From: JBKEDC01 sp047972995
Lineage (GTDB): Bacteria > Bacteroidota > Bacteroidia > Bacteroidales > Prolixibacteraceae
Assembly (NCBI GenBank): GCA_047972995.1
Contig: JBKEBD010000027.1
Coordinates: 1-23,658, forward strand
Length of the DNA stretch: 23,658 nt
Direction of reading: 5' to 3'
Position numbers and translations under genes: made by a program. Shown in pieces: positions 15,987 to 23,658 of the stretch. The notes beneath the pieces are model-generated. The model did not search any database. It saw only the letters and a program-made list of their open reading frames with translations, and had not been told where the DNA came from. Positions within the stretch are counted from its first letter, which is position 1; each line of letters opens with the position of its first letter.

Positions 15987-16020
15987 AACCTGAGTTCTGG
16001 ATAAGATTTTGCCTCAGGTT
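15987..16020. repeat. Inverted repeat between convergent genes, mirror copy
   Basis: AACCTGAG and CTCAGGTT arms of 8 bp around an 18-bp loop, 22 bases after the GT9 stop codon. It may end GT9 transcription, but the bases after it on this strand are A-rich rather than T-rich. Confidence 0.5.
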
Positions 16021-16053
16021 AAAAAAAAGAGAAGCACAAAAATGCGCTTCTCC
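16021..16053 (-). terminator. Terminator after the lipoprotein cluster, mirror copy
   Basis: The 9-bp GAGAAGCGC/GTGCTTCTC stem with its U run is read leftwards here, downstream of the arm 2 lipoprotein genes. Confidence 0.85.
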
Positions 16054-16062
16054 TTGAAATTT

Positions 16063-16151
16063 CTATTCCTCGCCGTCCTCTATTGGCAGGGCATTGTTGT
16101 AGTCATCTTCAGTTATAGTGTAGGTGTGTACATTATGATACTCCCATTTAC
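16063..16151 (-). pseudogene. Out-of-frame tail of small lipoprotein copy 2, mirror
   Basis: Encodes the displaced C-terminus ending ALPIEDGEE, separated from its gene by the same A8 run (16156-16163 in this arm). An identical frameshift in both arms would be unexpected if the arms had evolved separately. Confidence 0.8.
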
Positions 16152-16541
16152 TTACTTTTTTTTCTCTGTTACATATGCATCTTCCGAATAAGGATTTCTA
16201 CTGTCAAAAATTACAGTATCGACTCTGTAGTAACTGGTTGCTCTTGCATTATCAAACAAAATAGATATAGAATCTGTGTTAATAGGATATACATTTGCGC
16301 CTCCTATATCGGTATAGGATTTTGTAAACCTCTCTCCATGAGATAATTTAAATGTTATCGTGTCGATAGTTGGAGTGTTATCGGCGATAGATACTGAAAC
16401 CGTAGCACATGAAGAATAAATTACGTCGTGACCACTTTCATTAATAATTCTGGTTTCTTCAGTAACATCTGTTTCTCTAGTAATGCACGAATGTAAGAGC
16501 AGTACAAGAGCAAATAATTTAAATAGTCTTTTCATTACCAT
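16152..16541 (-). CDS. Small lipoprotein copy 2 (frameshifted), mirror
   Basis: Identical 129-aa truncated frame with lipobox LHSC, cut short at the A8 run. The restored full-length gene would end at 16063. Confidence 0.75.
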   Translation of the reverse strand: MVMKRLFKLFALVLLLHSCITRETDVTEETRIINESGHDVIYSSCATVSVSIADNTPTIDTITFKLSHGERFTKSYTDIGGANVYPINTDSISILFDNARATSYYRVDTVIFDSRNPYSEDAYVTEKKK

Positions 16542-16569
16542 ATCTCCTCATATCTTTTAAATAGTTCAT
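16460..16569 (-). repeat. Direct repeat copy B, mirror
   Basis: Mirror of 7090-7199: duplicated tail of the upstream gene plus ribosome site and signal-peptide codons. Confidence 0.85.
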
Positions 16570-16574
16570 TAATT

Positions 16575-16609
16575 TAAAAGCAAGGAGAAACCCCGAAGGC
16601 TCTCCTTGC
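16575..16609 (-). terminator. Terminator after small lipoprotein copy 1, mirror
   Basis: The GCAAGGAGA/TCTCCTTGC stem and U run, read leftwards. Confidence 0.8.
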
Positions 16610-16616
16610 CACCATA

Positions 16617-17069
16617 TTACTCATCTGCCGGCTCTATTGGCAGGGCATTATTGTAGTCTTCTTCAGTTATGGTGTAGGTGTATTTTCGGCGGTGTTTACC
16701 AACACTCTCTTTCTCGTAAGCATTTTCGGAGTAGGGATTCCTGTCGTCATCGGGGATGGGGTCAGCTTCCCAAGAGAATTTGTATTTAAGTTGCTTTCTT
16801 TCTGCAAATATAATATACACAGAGTCTGCATCCAGAGGGAAAGGGTTAACTTCGCCAATATCTGATTTTATCCTTATAGCTTGCTCTCCATTTTCTATAT
16901 TTAAAACAACTTTTCTTTCATTGGAGATTTCCCCAAAGGCGATATATGTCACTTCATACCCACTATTGTTGATAATCACAGTATTTACAGTAACATCTGT
17001 CTCTTTAGTAATGCACGAATGTAAGAGCAGTACAAGAGCAAATAATTTAAATAGCCTTTTCATTACCAT
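16617..17069 (-). CDS. Small lipoprotein copy 1, mirror
   Basis: Identical 150-aa intact lipoprotein (lipobox LHSC, mature start CITKETDV). Its start overlaps the end of the metalloprotease-like gene as in arm 1. Confidence 0.82.
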   Translation of the reverse strand: MVMKRLFKLFALVLLLHSCITKETDVTVNTVIINNSGYEVTYIAFGEISNERKVVLNIENGEQAIRIKSDIGEVNPFPLDADSVYIIFAERKQLKYKFSWEADPIPDDDRNPYSENAYEKESVGKHRRKYTYTITEEDYNNALPIEPADE

Positions 17070-17100
17070 ATCTTCTCCTCATATCGTTTAAATAGTTCAT
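16988..17100 (-). repeat. Direct repeat copy A, mirror
   Basis: Mirror of 6559-6671; pairs with 16460-16569 as the second member of the tandem duplication in arm 2. Confidence 0.85.
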
Positions 17101-18499
17101 CAATTTGATTGTTTGTTACATTGTTTGGTTTGGCTGCCTTAAGGTTTGTCTTTAGACTTGATAGTCCATATGATTTTTTCACGATGGAAGACAGGTTTTT
17201 CATACTATATCCCGTTACACTATCGTTAGGATATGTACGAGAAGTTGTATTTCTACCACTCTGATTGTAAGAGTCAACTAAATCAACAAATAGAGAAGAG
17301 TACTCTATCTTATCTTTGAAAACGGTTGAAGATGAACTTTCATAAGGCCAATATTGCATTGCTAGGCTATTGTATGGGTATTTTGGTCCTAGTTCTTCAT
17401 ATTCCTGATTAGTGAGTGCCCATTCTACGGCATCGGCCCAGCATTCGTAAATAATTTTTGATACTTGCCAGTAATTTACATTGCCCATACTTACGCAGTG
17501 CGAGGCATGCCCCAGCTTGTGGGTTGTTGTTCTAAATACTAAACTGGCATCTTTTTTTACTCCGTTACGATACCCATAAATTCGAATGTCAGGCAATACG
17601 GCTCCTGGGCTTCCTGTGTTTCCCCAAAAATCGCCACTCCCATCCTTGTCAAAATAGCATATTTTCCAACGACCATTGGCCGCTCTATATGGGCGAGGGA
17701 TGCCTAGGTTATTGCCGTAAAAATGGCGGTATGCTACTCTGTGAATAGTTGCATAACGCAGGGAACTTCTACTTGTGATGGTGAAATCCCAATTTCCTCT
17801 TTTTTTAGGTCCATTATACAAAGCTTGACCCCATGTGCCACTTCGAATATCCCAGCACTTGCGTTCCCATTTGATGCTGTAGTTGGCATCTCTTCTAAAC
17901 CTGCCATCACAAGAGAAGTTCCCTTTAGAATCTGTATAGCCTTTATGTGTAGTGAACCACCTTCTAGCACGAACCATAGCCCCTACTAAAGCTATATCTC
18001 CAGCAATGTTATCTCTTACTTTAATGCATCCTGCAGGTCTCCATTTGCTTGCCTTTTCGGTGAAGTTGCTGCTGTTTCCTTCCTCAATATTCCCTGTAAT
18101 TTCGAGTGCCTTATCTTCTAAAGCTTCCCAAGCTAAGACCGACATGCTGCCGTTTTTGCTTGTTATTTCCTCTTGGTCATCATCACGCTCTTCGAGTATG
18201 AAAAGTTCGGCTAAGAACTCATGCTTTATATCGGGAAAAACATAGTCTGGATTTACAACGGTATATTGCCAGGTGATGGCCGTATCGGGGAGTGTTGGGT
18301 CGTGATAATAGTCGCCGTTCTGAATGATTTCATAATCTAAAGGATAGCTATATAGACCTAATAGCATATCTGTCTTTAAAATCTGCAGCTCTTCTTCGCT
18401 TGAGGGCAGAAAACGCACATATAAATGCGTGGGTTCAATCACGATGTTAGATTTTAGCGTCATTCCTGAGGATTGGAGTTCTTGCAGCGCTTTTTGCAT
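17063..18499 (-). CDS. Zinc-metalloprotease-like lipoprotein body, mirror
   Basis: Identical 478-aa frame, including HKLGHASH with Lys in place of the catalytic Glu. The in-frame amber codon that cuts it from its signal peptide lies at 18509-18511. Confidence 0.7.
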   Translation of the reverse strand: MQKALQELQSSGMTLKSNIVIEPTHLYVRFLPSSEEELQILKTDMLLGLYSYPLDYEIIQNGDYYHDPTLPDTAITWQYTVVNPDYVFPDIKHEFLAELFILEERDDDQEEITSKNGSMSVLAWEALEDKALEITGNIEEGNSSNFTEKASKWRPAGCIKVRDNIAGDIALVGAMVRARRWFTTHKGYTDSKGNFSCDGRFRRDANYSIKWERKCWDIRSGTWGQALYNGPKKRGNWDFTITSRSSLRYATIHRVAYRHFYGNNLGIPRPYRAANGRWKICYFDKDGSGDFWGNTGSPGAVLPDIRIYGYRNGVKKDASLVFRTTTHKLGHASHCVSMGNVNYWQVSKIIYECWADAVEWALTNQEYEELGPKYPYNSLAMQYWPYESSSSTVFKDKIEYSSLFVDLVDSYNQSGRNTTSRTYPNDSVTGYSMKNLSSIVKKSYGLSSLKTNLKAAKPNNVTNNQIDELFKRYEEKIW

Positions 18500-18508
18500 G
18501 TTTTCTAC

Positions 18509-18741
<233 letters not shown>

Positions 18742-18947
18742 GATATTTGCTTTGTACAGCTGAAAAGCGGTGTGGTAATAAGGTTTTCCTAGCTGCGGTT
18801 TAATTGAAATTTAATCTGGTATAGTTTGCATATGTATTTTAACCTGTAAATTTATGTAAATTAAACATTAAAAACAATGATTTGTAAAAATATCTTCAGC
18901 GATTTGTAAAAAAGCATTAACTGTGATAACCTGATTATAAAACAGAA

Positions 18948-19247
18948 AAGAAGGTGTCTGAAAAGTCAATTGTAAATTTTATTTGCTTTTAAAATGTAAG
19001 CTTTGCCAGTCTGAAAGACTGGAGTATAGTAGCGTAGGGCATCGCCCTACGAACGGAATAATGGAGAATAGCAAGCGCCGAAGGCGCGAAATACATGGAT
19101 ATTTCGCACCTCCAGCGCTTATGTAATCAGGCTTGTTTATTTCATAGGGCGATGCCCTATGCTACTATACCAAATCCCGTTGGGCTTAGCTGGGGTGACG
19201 ATTTGTAAGCTCCAAAAAACTAAAAACTCCTTTTCAGACACCCTCCT
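18948..19247. mobile_element. MITE-like nested inverted-repeat element, mirror
   Basis: Terminal repeats at 18948-18965 and 19230-19247; inner 27-bp arms at 19025-19051 and 19143-19169. It has the same sequence as 4412-4711 in reverse orientation. Confidence 0.7.
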
Positions 19248-19261
19248 TCACACTACCTAAA

Positions 19262-22200
19262 CTACTTTACTGGCTTCAAGATGAAGCTATACGAGTATTC
19301 CTCTTCTTCTAGTCGATATTGGCGGTGAGTCCATGCTCCCCAACTGTTGTCGCCTCCCACGCCTAGCTGTGCCAAGTCGATGTTCAAGAACACATCTGAT
19401 TTAGCCACTAACTCTGCCGAATGACGATTCTTTTTGCTCAAACCAGGGTCGAAATCAGCCGACTCAAAGTGCAATGCTGCACCACTTAGCGGTTGCAAAC
19501 CTTCCACACGCAAGCCGGTACCTTTGTTGTTAGTCAACGACACCCAACGAAGGTCGGTTTTATATCCATTCTCTTGCGGACGAATGTAAGCGAAGTATTG
19601 CTCAACAACATCGCTACGGTATATGCCCAACAAAGCACCTGAATTGCGGTCGTTGTAGTTCTCCCATGGTCCGCGACCATAATAAGCAAACTGGTTGTAG
19701 TCGCCCGAAAGGCGCAACTTCATACCAAAGCGAGGTAAACCGGGCAAGCCTTCAGCTGCCACATAGTGCACATCAACTTGCACACTACCATCGCCACGAG
19801 CGGTGTAAACCAACTGATAGTCGGAATTAATGTCGGTCAATCTGATATTGGCAGTTACCACCACCGCATTATCTTTTTCCTCCACTTTGATGTTTTTCAA
19901 TTGACGATGATTGCCTGCCGTGCGATAAACATTTGCACGATCTTGCATGCCATTTCCGAAGTCATTGTCGGTTGGCGCACGCCAGAAGTCAGGAGCTAGC
20001 TCCGAATTAATCAGCCACTGCCCATCAGCTACCATGCGATATAATAAGCCTGAACGTTTGCTGATGCGCGTTTCCACTTTCTCGGTACTAATAATGATAT
20101 TATCGCCCTCTTCTTTCACATTCACCTTTGCCGATGAAGTTTCAGGAGCAACGAAATAATCATTTCCGGCGAAAGCAAGCTCATTGTTTGCCACTTCATG
20201 ACCAGCAGGCACAAGGTTTTCAGCTTCATTGGTAAAGGCACGCACAATCAGCATATGCTCCACACCAGCTTCGGCTTTCACCTCGGGCAATTTAATTTTT
20301 ACACGGCTAGTTTCACCTGCTTTTGTTTTTGTTGTGAATGTGCCGTTGCCCACTTCTTCGCCGTTTTTCAGGAGCGACCAGCGGAAGTTAAACTTATCGA
20401 GATTGAGAAATAAATACTCATTATAGACTGTCAATTCACCTTTGCTCAAATCGACTGCCGACACGTGAATGTTTTGATATTGATGTTTCACCTCCATCAA
20501 ACCAGGGTGAGGCGTGCGGTCGGGATTCACCAATCCGTTTAAGCAAAAGTTATTGTCGTTGGTGTATTTCTCGCCACCAATGTCGCCACCATAAGCCCAA
20601 AATTCATTGCCCGAAGCATTAGTTGCGAGCAAACCTTGGTCAACCCAGTCCCAAATGAAACCACCTTGCATATGCGGTGTTGAACGAATCAAATCCCAAT
20701 ATTCTTTGAAGTTTCCGTTGCTATTTCCCATGGCGTGCGAATATTCACACATGATGTACGGACGACCAGGGTTTGGCGTTTCGGCATATTTGTGCATATT
20801 TTTCATGCTAGGATACATGGGGCAAACAATATCTGTATTCTCATTTTCTCCGGCTTGCTCAAACTGTACTAAGCGAGTATTGTCTCGTTCTTTTATCCAT
20901 TGGTAAGCATCATGAAATACTTTACCATTGCCACACTCATTGCCTAAGCTCCAAATAATGACCGAAGGATGGTTTTTATCGCGTTCTACCAAGCTATGAA
21001 TTCTATCCATGTGTGCTGCATGCCACTCGGGAGAATACGCAGGATGAGTTTCTTTCTTAAACCACCCTTGCCACTCGGCTCCCATGCCATGTGTTTCAAT
21101 ATTAGCTTCATCAACCAAATACAAACCATATTCATCGCAAAGCGAAACCCATAACGAAGTATGAGGATAATGAGAGGTACGAACAGCATTCACGTTGTGA
21201 GCTTTCATCACCTCAATGTCTTTAATCATGGTGGCTCTGTCTACATAGTGACCTGTTTTTTCGTTGTGCTCGTGCAAATTCACACCTTTCACCAAAACAG
21301 CTTTGCCGTTAACTAGCAATTGACTGTTTTTCAACTCCACGGTGCGGAAACCTAGGTTTTGTAAGGTAGCCTCAACCAACTCGCCTTTGTCGTCGTAAAG
21401 TTCAAGCAAGAGTTTGTAGAGATTAGGCGTTTCGGCACTCCAGTGTTTCACATTTTTAATGCTCGCCGATGCGCTCACCGTGCCTTTGGCATCGGCAGCA
21501 GCCGACCAATTCTTTTTTGTATTATACACCGCTTTGCCACTTGCATCGAGGATAGCAATTGCCACTGAACCCGACGCTGCTTGCGCTGCATAGTTCTTCA
21601 CATCTAAGTCAATCGAAAATTCGCCGTGTTTATAGTTGGCATCAAGTCCGGCTTTAGCGAAGAAATCATCAAGGCGCACTTGTGCATAGCTCACGAGGTA
21701 AACATCGCGCTCAATACCCGATAGTCGCCAGAAATCTTGGTCTTCCAAATAGCTACCATCGCACCAACGATAAGCCTCAACAGCTAGGCTGTTTTCACCT
21801 TTCTTCAGCTTGTCGGTAATATCGAACTCCACCACATTTTTCTTGCCCTGACTGTAGCCTACTTTCCGACCATTCACCCACACATACATGGCTGAAACAC
21901 CGCCATCGAAGTGCAAAACCACTCGACGAGCGTCCCACGATTGAGGCAAAGTGAACGTCCTTTTGTATGAGCCAACGGGGTTGTGCTCGTGGCTCACATA
22001 AGGTGGGTTTTTGGGGAACGGATAAGTAACGTTGGTGTAAATGGGCGTGCCATAGCCTTGCAATTCCCAGTTGGAAGGCACGGTGATGTTGTCCCATTGG
22101 CTCACATCGTAGCTTTCTTTGAAGAAATCCGCGGGTCGCTCACTAGGTTTATACACCCAATTGAACTTCCATGTGCCGTTAAGATTCAGCACATAGTCTG

Positions 22201-22378
22201 ACGCAAACTTGTCGTTTGCTAATGCCGCCTGTTTGTTGGCAAAAGGGATGAATTGCGCACGCTGCGGCTCTTCATTCACCGAGAAAACCTGCGGATTTTC
22301 CCAGTCGTTACTGCTCTGCCCCATGCTATTGAAAGCAAAGGCAAGCATGAATACACTTAATAAAGATGTTGTTTTCAT
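19262..22378 (-). CDS. lacZ: GH2 beta-galactosidase (LacZ type), mirror copy
   Basis: Identical 1,038-aa secreted enzyme, with acid/base E481 in GNECGNG and nucleophile E545 in CEYSHAMGNS. No substitution distinguishes it from the arm 1 copy. Confidence 0.95.
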   Translation of the reverse strand: MKTTSLLSVFMLAFAFNSMGQSSNDWENPQVFSVNEEPQRAQFIPFANKQAALANDKFASDYVLNLNGTWKFNWVYKPSERPADFFKESYDVSQWDNITVPSNWELQGYGTPIYTNVTYPFPKNPPYVSHEHNPVGSYKRTFTLPQSWDARRVVLHFDGGVSAMYVWVNGRKVGYSQGKKNVVEFDITDKLKKGENSLAVEAYRWCDGSYLEDQDFWRLSGIERDVYLVSYAQVRLDDFFAKAGLDANYKHGEFSIDLDVKNYAAQAASGSVAIAILDASGKAVYNTKKNWSAAADAKGTVSASASIKNVKHWSAETPNLYKLLLELYDDKGELVEATLQNLGFRTVELKNSQLLVNGKAVLVKGVNLHEHNEKTGHYVDRATMIKDIEVMKAHNVNAVRTSHYPHTSLWVSLCDEYGLYLVDEANIETHGMGAEWQGWFKKETHPAYSPEWHAAHMDRIHSLVERDKNHPSVIIWSLGNECGNGKVFHDAYQWIKERDNTRLVQFEQAGENENTDIVCPMYPSMKNMHKYAETPNPGRPYIMCEYSHAMGNSNGNFKEYWDLIRSTPHMQGGFIWDWVDQGLLATNASGNEFWAYGGDIGGEKYTNDNNFCLNGLVNPDRTPHPGLMEVKHQYQNIHVSAVDLSKGELTVYNEYLFLNLDKFNFRWSLLKNGEEVGNGTFTTKTKAGETSRVKIKLPEVKAEAGVEHMLIVRAFTNEAENLVPAGHEVANNELAFAGNDYFVAPETSSAKVNVKEEGDNIIISTEKVETRISKRSGLLYRMVADGQWLINSELAPDFWRAPTDNDFGNGMQDRANVYRTAGNHRQLKNIKVEEKDNAVVVTANIRLTDINSDYQLVYTARGDGSVQVDVHYVAAEGLPGLPRFGMKLRLSGDYNQFAYYGRGPWENYNDRNSGALLGIYRSDVVEQYFAYIRPQENGYKTDLRWVSLTNNKGTGLRVEGLQPLSGAALHFESADFDPGLSKKNRHSAELVAKSDVFLNIDLAQLGVGGDNSWGAWTHRQYRLEEEEYSYSFILKPVK

Positions 22379-22427
22379 TTATACTACTTTTATTAAAATT
22401 CTGTCTATGAATTGCCCCCATGAATCA

Positions 22428-22508
22428 CCCTGGGTTTCAACCCATACCAATTCATGCAATCAAATCTTGAATTATTCCACTCTTGAACTGCCCTGGGTTT
22501 CAACCCAG
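22428..22508. repeat. Short palindromic repeats upstream of lacZ, mirror
   Basis: Two CCCTGGGTTTCAACCCA units at 22428-22444 and 22491-22507, mirror of the pair in arm 1. Confidence 0.7.
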
Positions 22509-22528
22509 GGAATAGGGAAAGGGAAATC

Positions 22529-23401
22529 TTAATATTTGATGTTTACTATTTTTTTATTTCTAAATTCTATTACCATCTCATCGGCATTTTGTACCACTGA
22601 TTTCACGGGGAAAAGTTCTTTATTGCTCCACTTTTCGCCCGACTTTTTCCAAAGCATCAAGCAAGGATATATGCCTCCCGGAGTCATTTCTCCCGACACA
22701 TTAATGAGCATGCTTTCATCGGCTTGTGGGTGCAATTTTGTGGCGTACAATGTTTCCATTTTCCTATTCCCATGCAGCTCCACCATGGCTAATTGATATT
22801 CACCATTGTCGATGATTGTTGCTAATTGACCTTGTTTGTTCATCCGACTGCTTTGGGTGATTTTGCCATGCAATTTCGGCAAAGCATAGTGCCCCAATCG
22901 CGATTCAATGGGGGCATCACCTATATATTTATCCACTCGAAGCACGCCATTTGGCAGCGGCATTTCTGCCAATTGCATTTTCACTTTTTCGTTGGTTTCG
23001 AGTACTACATCACGATAATACACGCCATTTTCAAACTTCTTAAAAGTGAAAAGTCGAAGGGCTTCCCACTTGCTGTGCTTGTTCTTCAAGACGTAGTTCA
23101 TCGCCACCTCTCCCTTTTCGCCATCGGCTTGCCAAGGGAAAGCACTGCTATATGCCAAACGGTTGTAGTTCTCCGTTGAACGGAATTTCTGCCAATCATT
23201 CGCCACTTTTTCATGACACCATGAGCGCACCTCGGTAGCTCCGATGTTCGGATAATCGGTAATTAGCAAGTTGGTGGCTGGCGAGAAACGATTATATACT
23301 TCCCCCTTTTTCATTTCTTTTTCCCAAGCTCCTTTGTTTTCGGTGGCTGTCCAAAACGGATTGTCTTCCGAAATCAGCAATCCTAAAAAGGCTTTTCCCA
23401 T
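22529..23401 (-). CDS. DUF2264 family C-terminal fragment, mirror copy
   Basis: Identical 290-aa fragment starting at an internal Met (MGKAFLGLLISEDNPFW). It is truncated at the same base as in arm 1 by the SusC junction at about 23402-23416. Confidence 0.7.
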   Translation of the reverse strand: MGKAFLGLLISEDNPFWTATENKGAWEKEMKKGEVYNRFSPATNLLITDYPNIGATEVRSWCHEKVANDWQKFRSTENYNRLAYSSAFPWQADGEKGEVAMNYVLKNKHSKWEALRLFTFKKFENGVYYRDVVLETNEKVKMQLAEMPLPNGVLRVDKYIGDAPIESRLGHYALPKLHGKITQSSRMNKQGQLATIIDNGEYQLAMVELHGNRKMETLYATKLHPQADESMLINVSGEMTPGGIYPCLMLWKKSGEKWSNKELFPVKSVVQNADEMVIEFRNKKIVNIKY

Positions 23402-23658
23402 CCAATAGATGCTCCGAAAGCCGAATAACCATCACGACGAATAGTTGCCGTAAACATATATCGATCATCGTATGAATAAAACGCACGAGCCATTAAACCA
23501 TCGGCCGTTTGATGAGAATCTGATGTTCCGAAACTGCTATCTACTTTTGTTCCGTTTGATGTATTATGAATACCCAAAGCGTCAGATGGAAGAATGTTGC
23601 GAGAACTGATATAATCTGACCAATAACGGCGTTCTTCAGCCTCTTGAACTAAAGTAAC
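23383..23658 (-). pseudogene. SusC/RagA-like receptor fragment, mirror copy
   Basis: Frame open to the right edge of the window. It is the same receptor segment as at 1-276, so both window ends stop at the same point within one SusC gene. This symmetry of the ends suggests the contig itself is the palindrome. Confidence 0.72.

Overview
The window is one 11,829-bp sequence followed immediately by its own reverse complement. Every gene in bases 1-11829 has an identical partner on the opposite strand at coordinates 23659 minus x. The axis lies between 11829 and 11830, inside GCTCTAGAGC, with no spacer. The unique information is therefore about 11.8 kb. Because no arm-to-arm difference is visible, even in a 47-bp tetranucleotide tract and an 8-A run, the most economical reading is a fold-back artefact (chimeric amplification, a hairpin read-through, or an assembly graph turning round at a palindromic k-mer). 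A real inverted duplication cannot be excluded from sequence alone.

The organism looks like a Bacteroidales bacterium (Bacteroides/Prevotella-like). The signs are a SusC-type receptor fragment, a DUF2264 protein, a secreted GH2 beta-galactosidase, SKED-type lipoproteins, the order era-der-DUF6165-glycosyltransferase 9, and a TTG-N19-TATCTTTG promoter (the Bacteroidetes -33/-7 type) before era. Genus cannot be set from this window.

Layout of arm 1 (arm 2 is its mirror). 1-1130: a 3'-truncated SusC-like receptor fragment joined to a 5'-truncated DUF2264 gene, a second chimeric-looking junction. 1281-4397: GH2 beta-galactosidase with a signal peptide. Together these look like the remains of a glycan-utilisation locus. 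4398-4917: non-coding, holding a roughly 300-bp MITE-like element of nested inverted repeats. 4918-7596: an AT-richer accessory block of lipoprotein genes. It contains a metalloprotease-like surface lipoprotein with an (ACAG)11.75 tract in its signal-peptide region, currently out of frame, an in-frame TAG further on, and HKLGH where HExxH is expected. Two tandemly duplicated small lipoproteins follow, the second frameshifted at A8. 7695-11536, minus strand: GT9 glycosyltransferase, DUF6165, der and era, a ribosome-assembly and envelope-glycan cluster read era to GT9. 11597-12062 is non-coding and contains the axis.

The most biologically interesting item is the lipoprotein at 4918-6596. It has the layout of a phase-variable (contingency) surface-protein gene, with a repeat encoding an (RQTD)n extension of the signal-peptide n-region, but also the marks of decay. 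I do not see a complete new defence, mobile or secretion system in this window.
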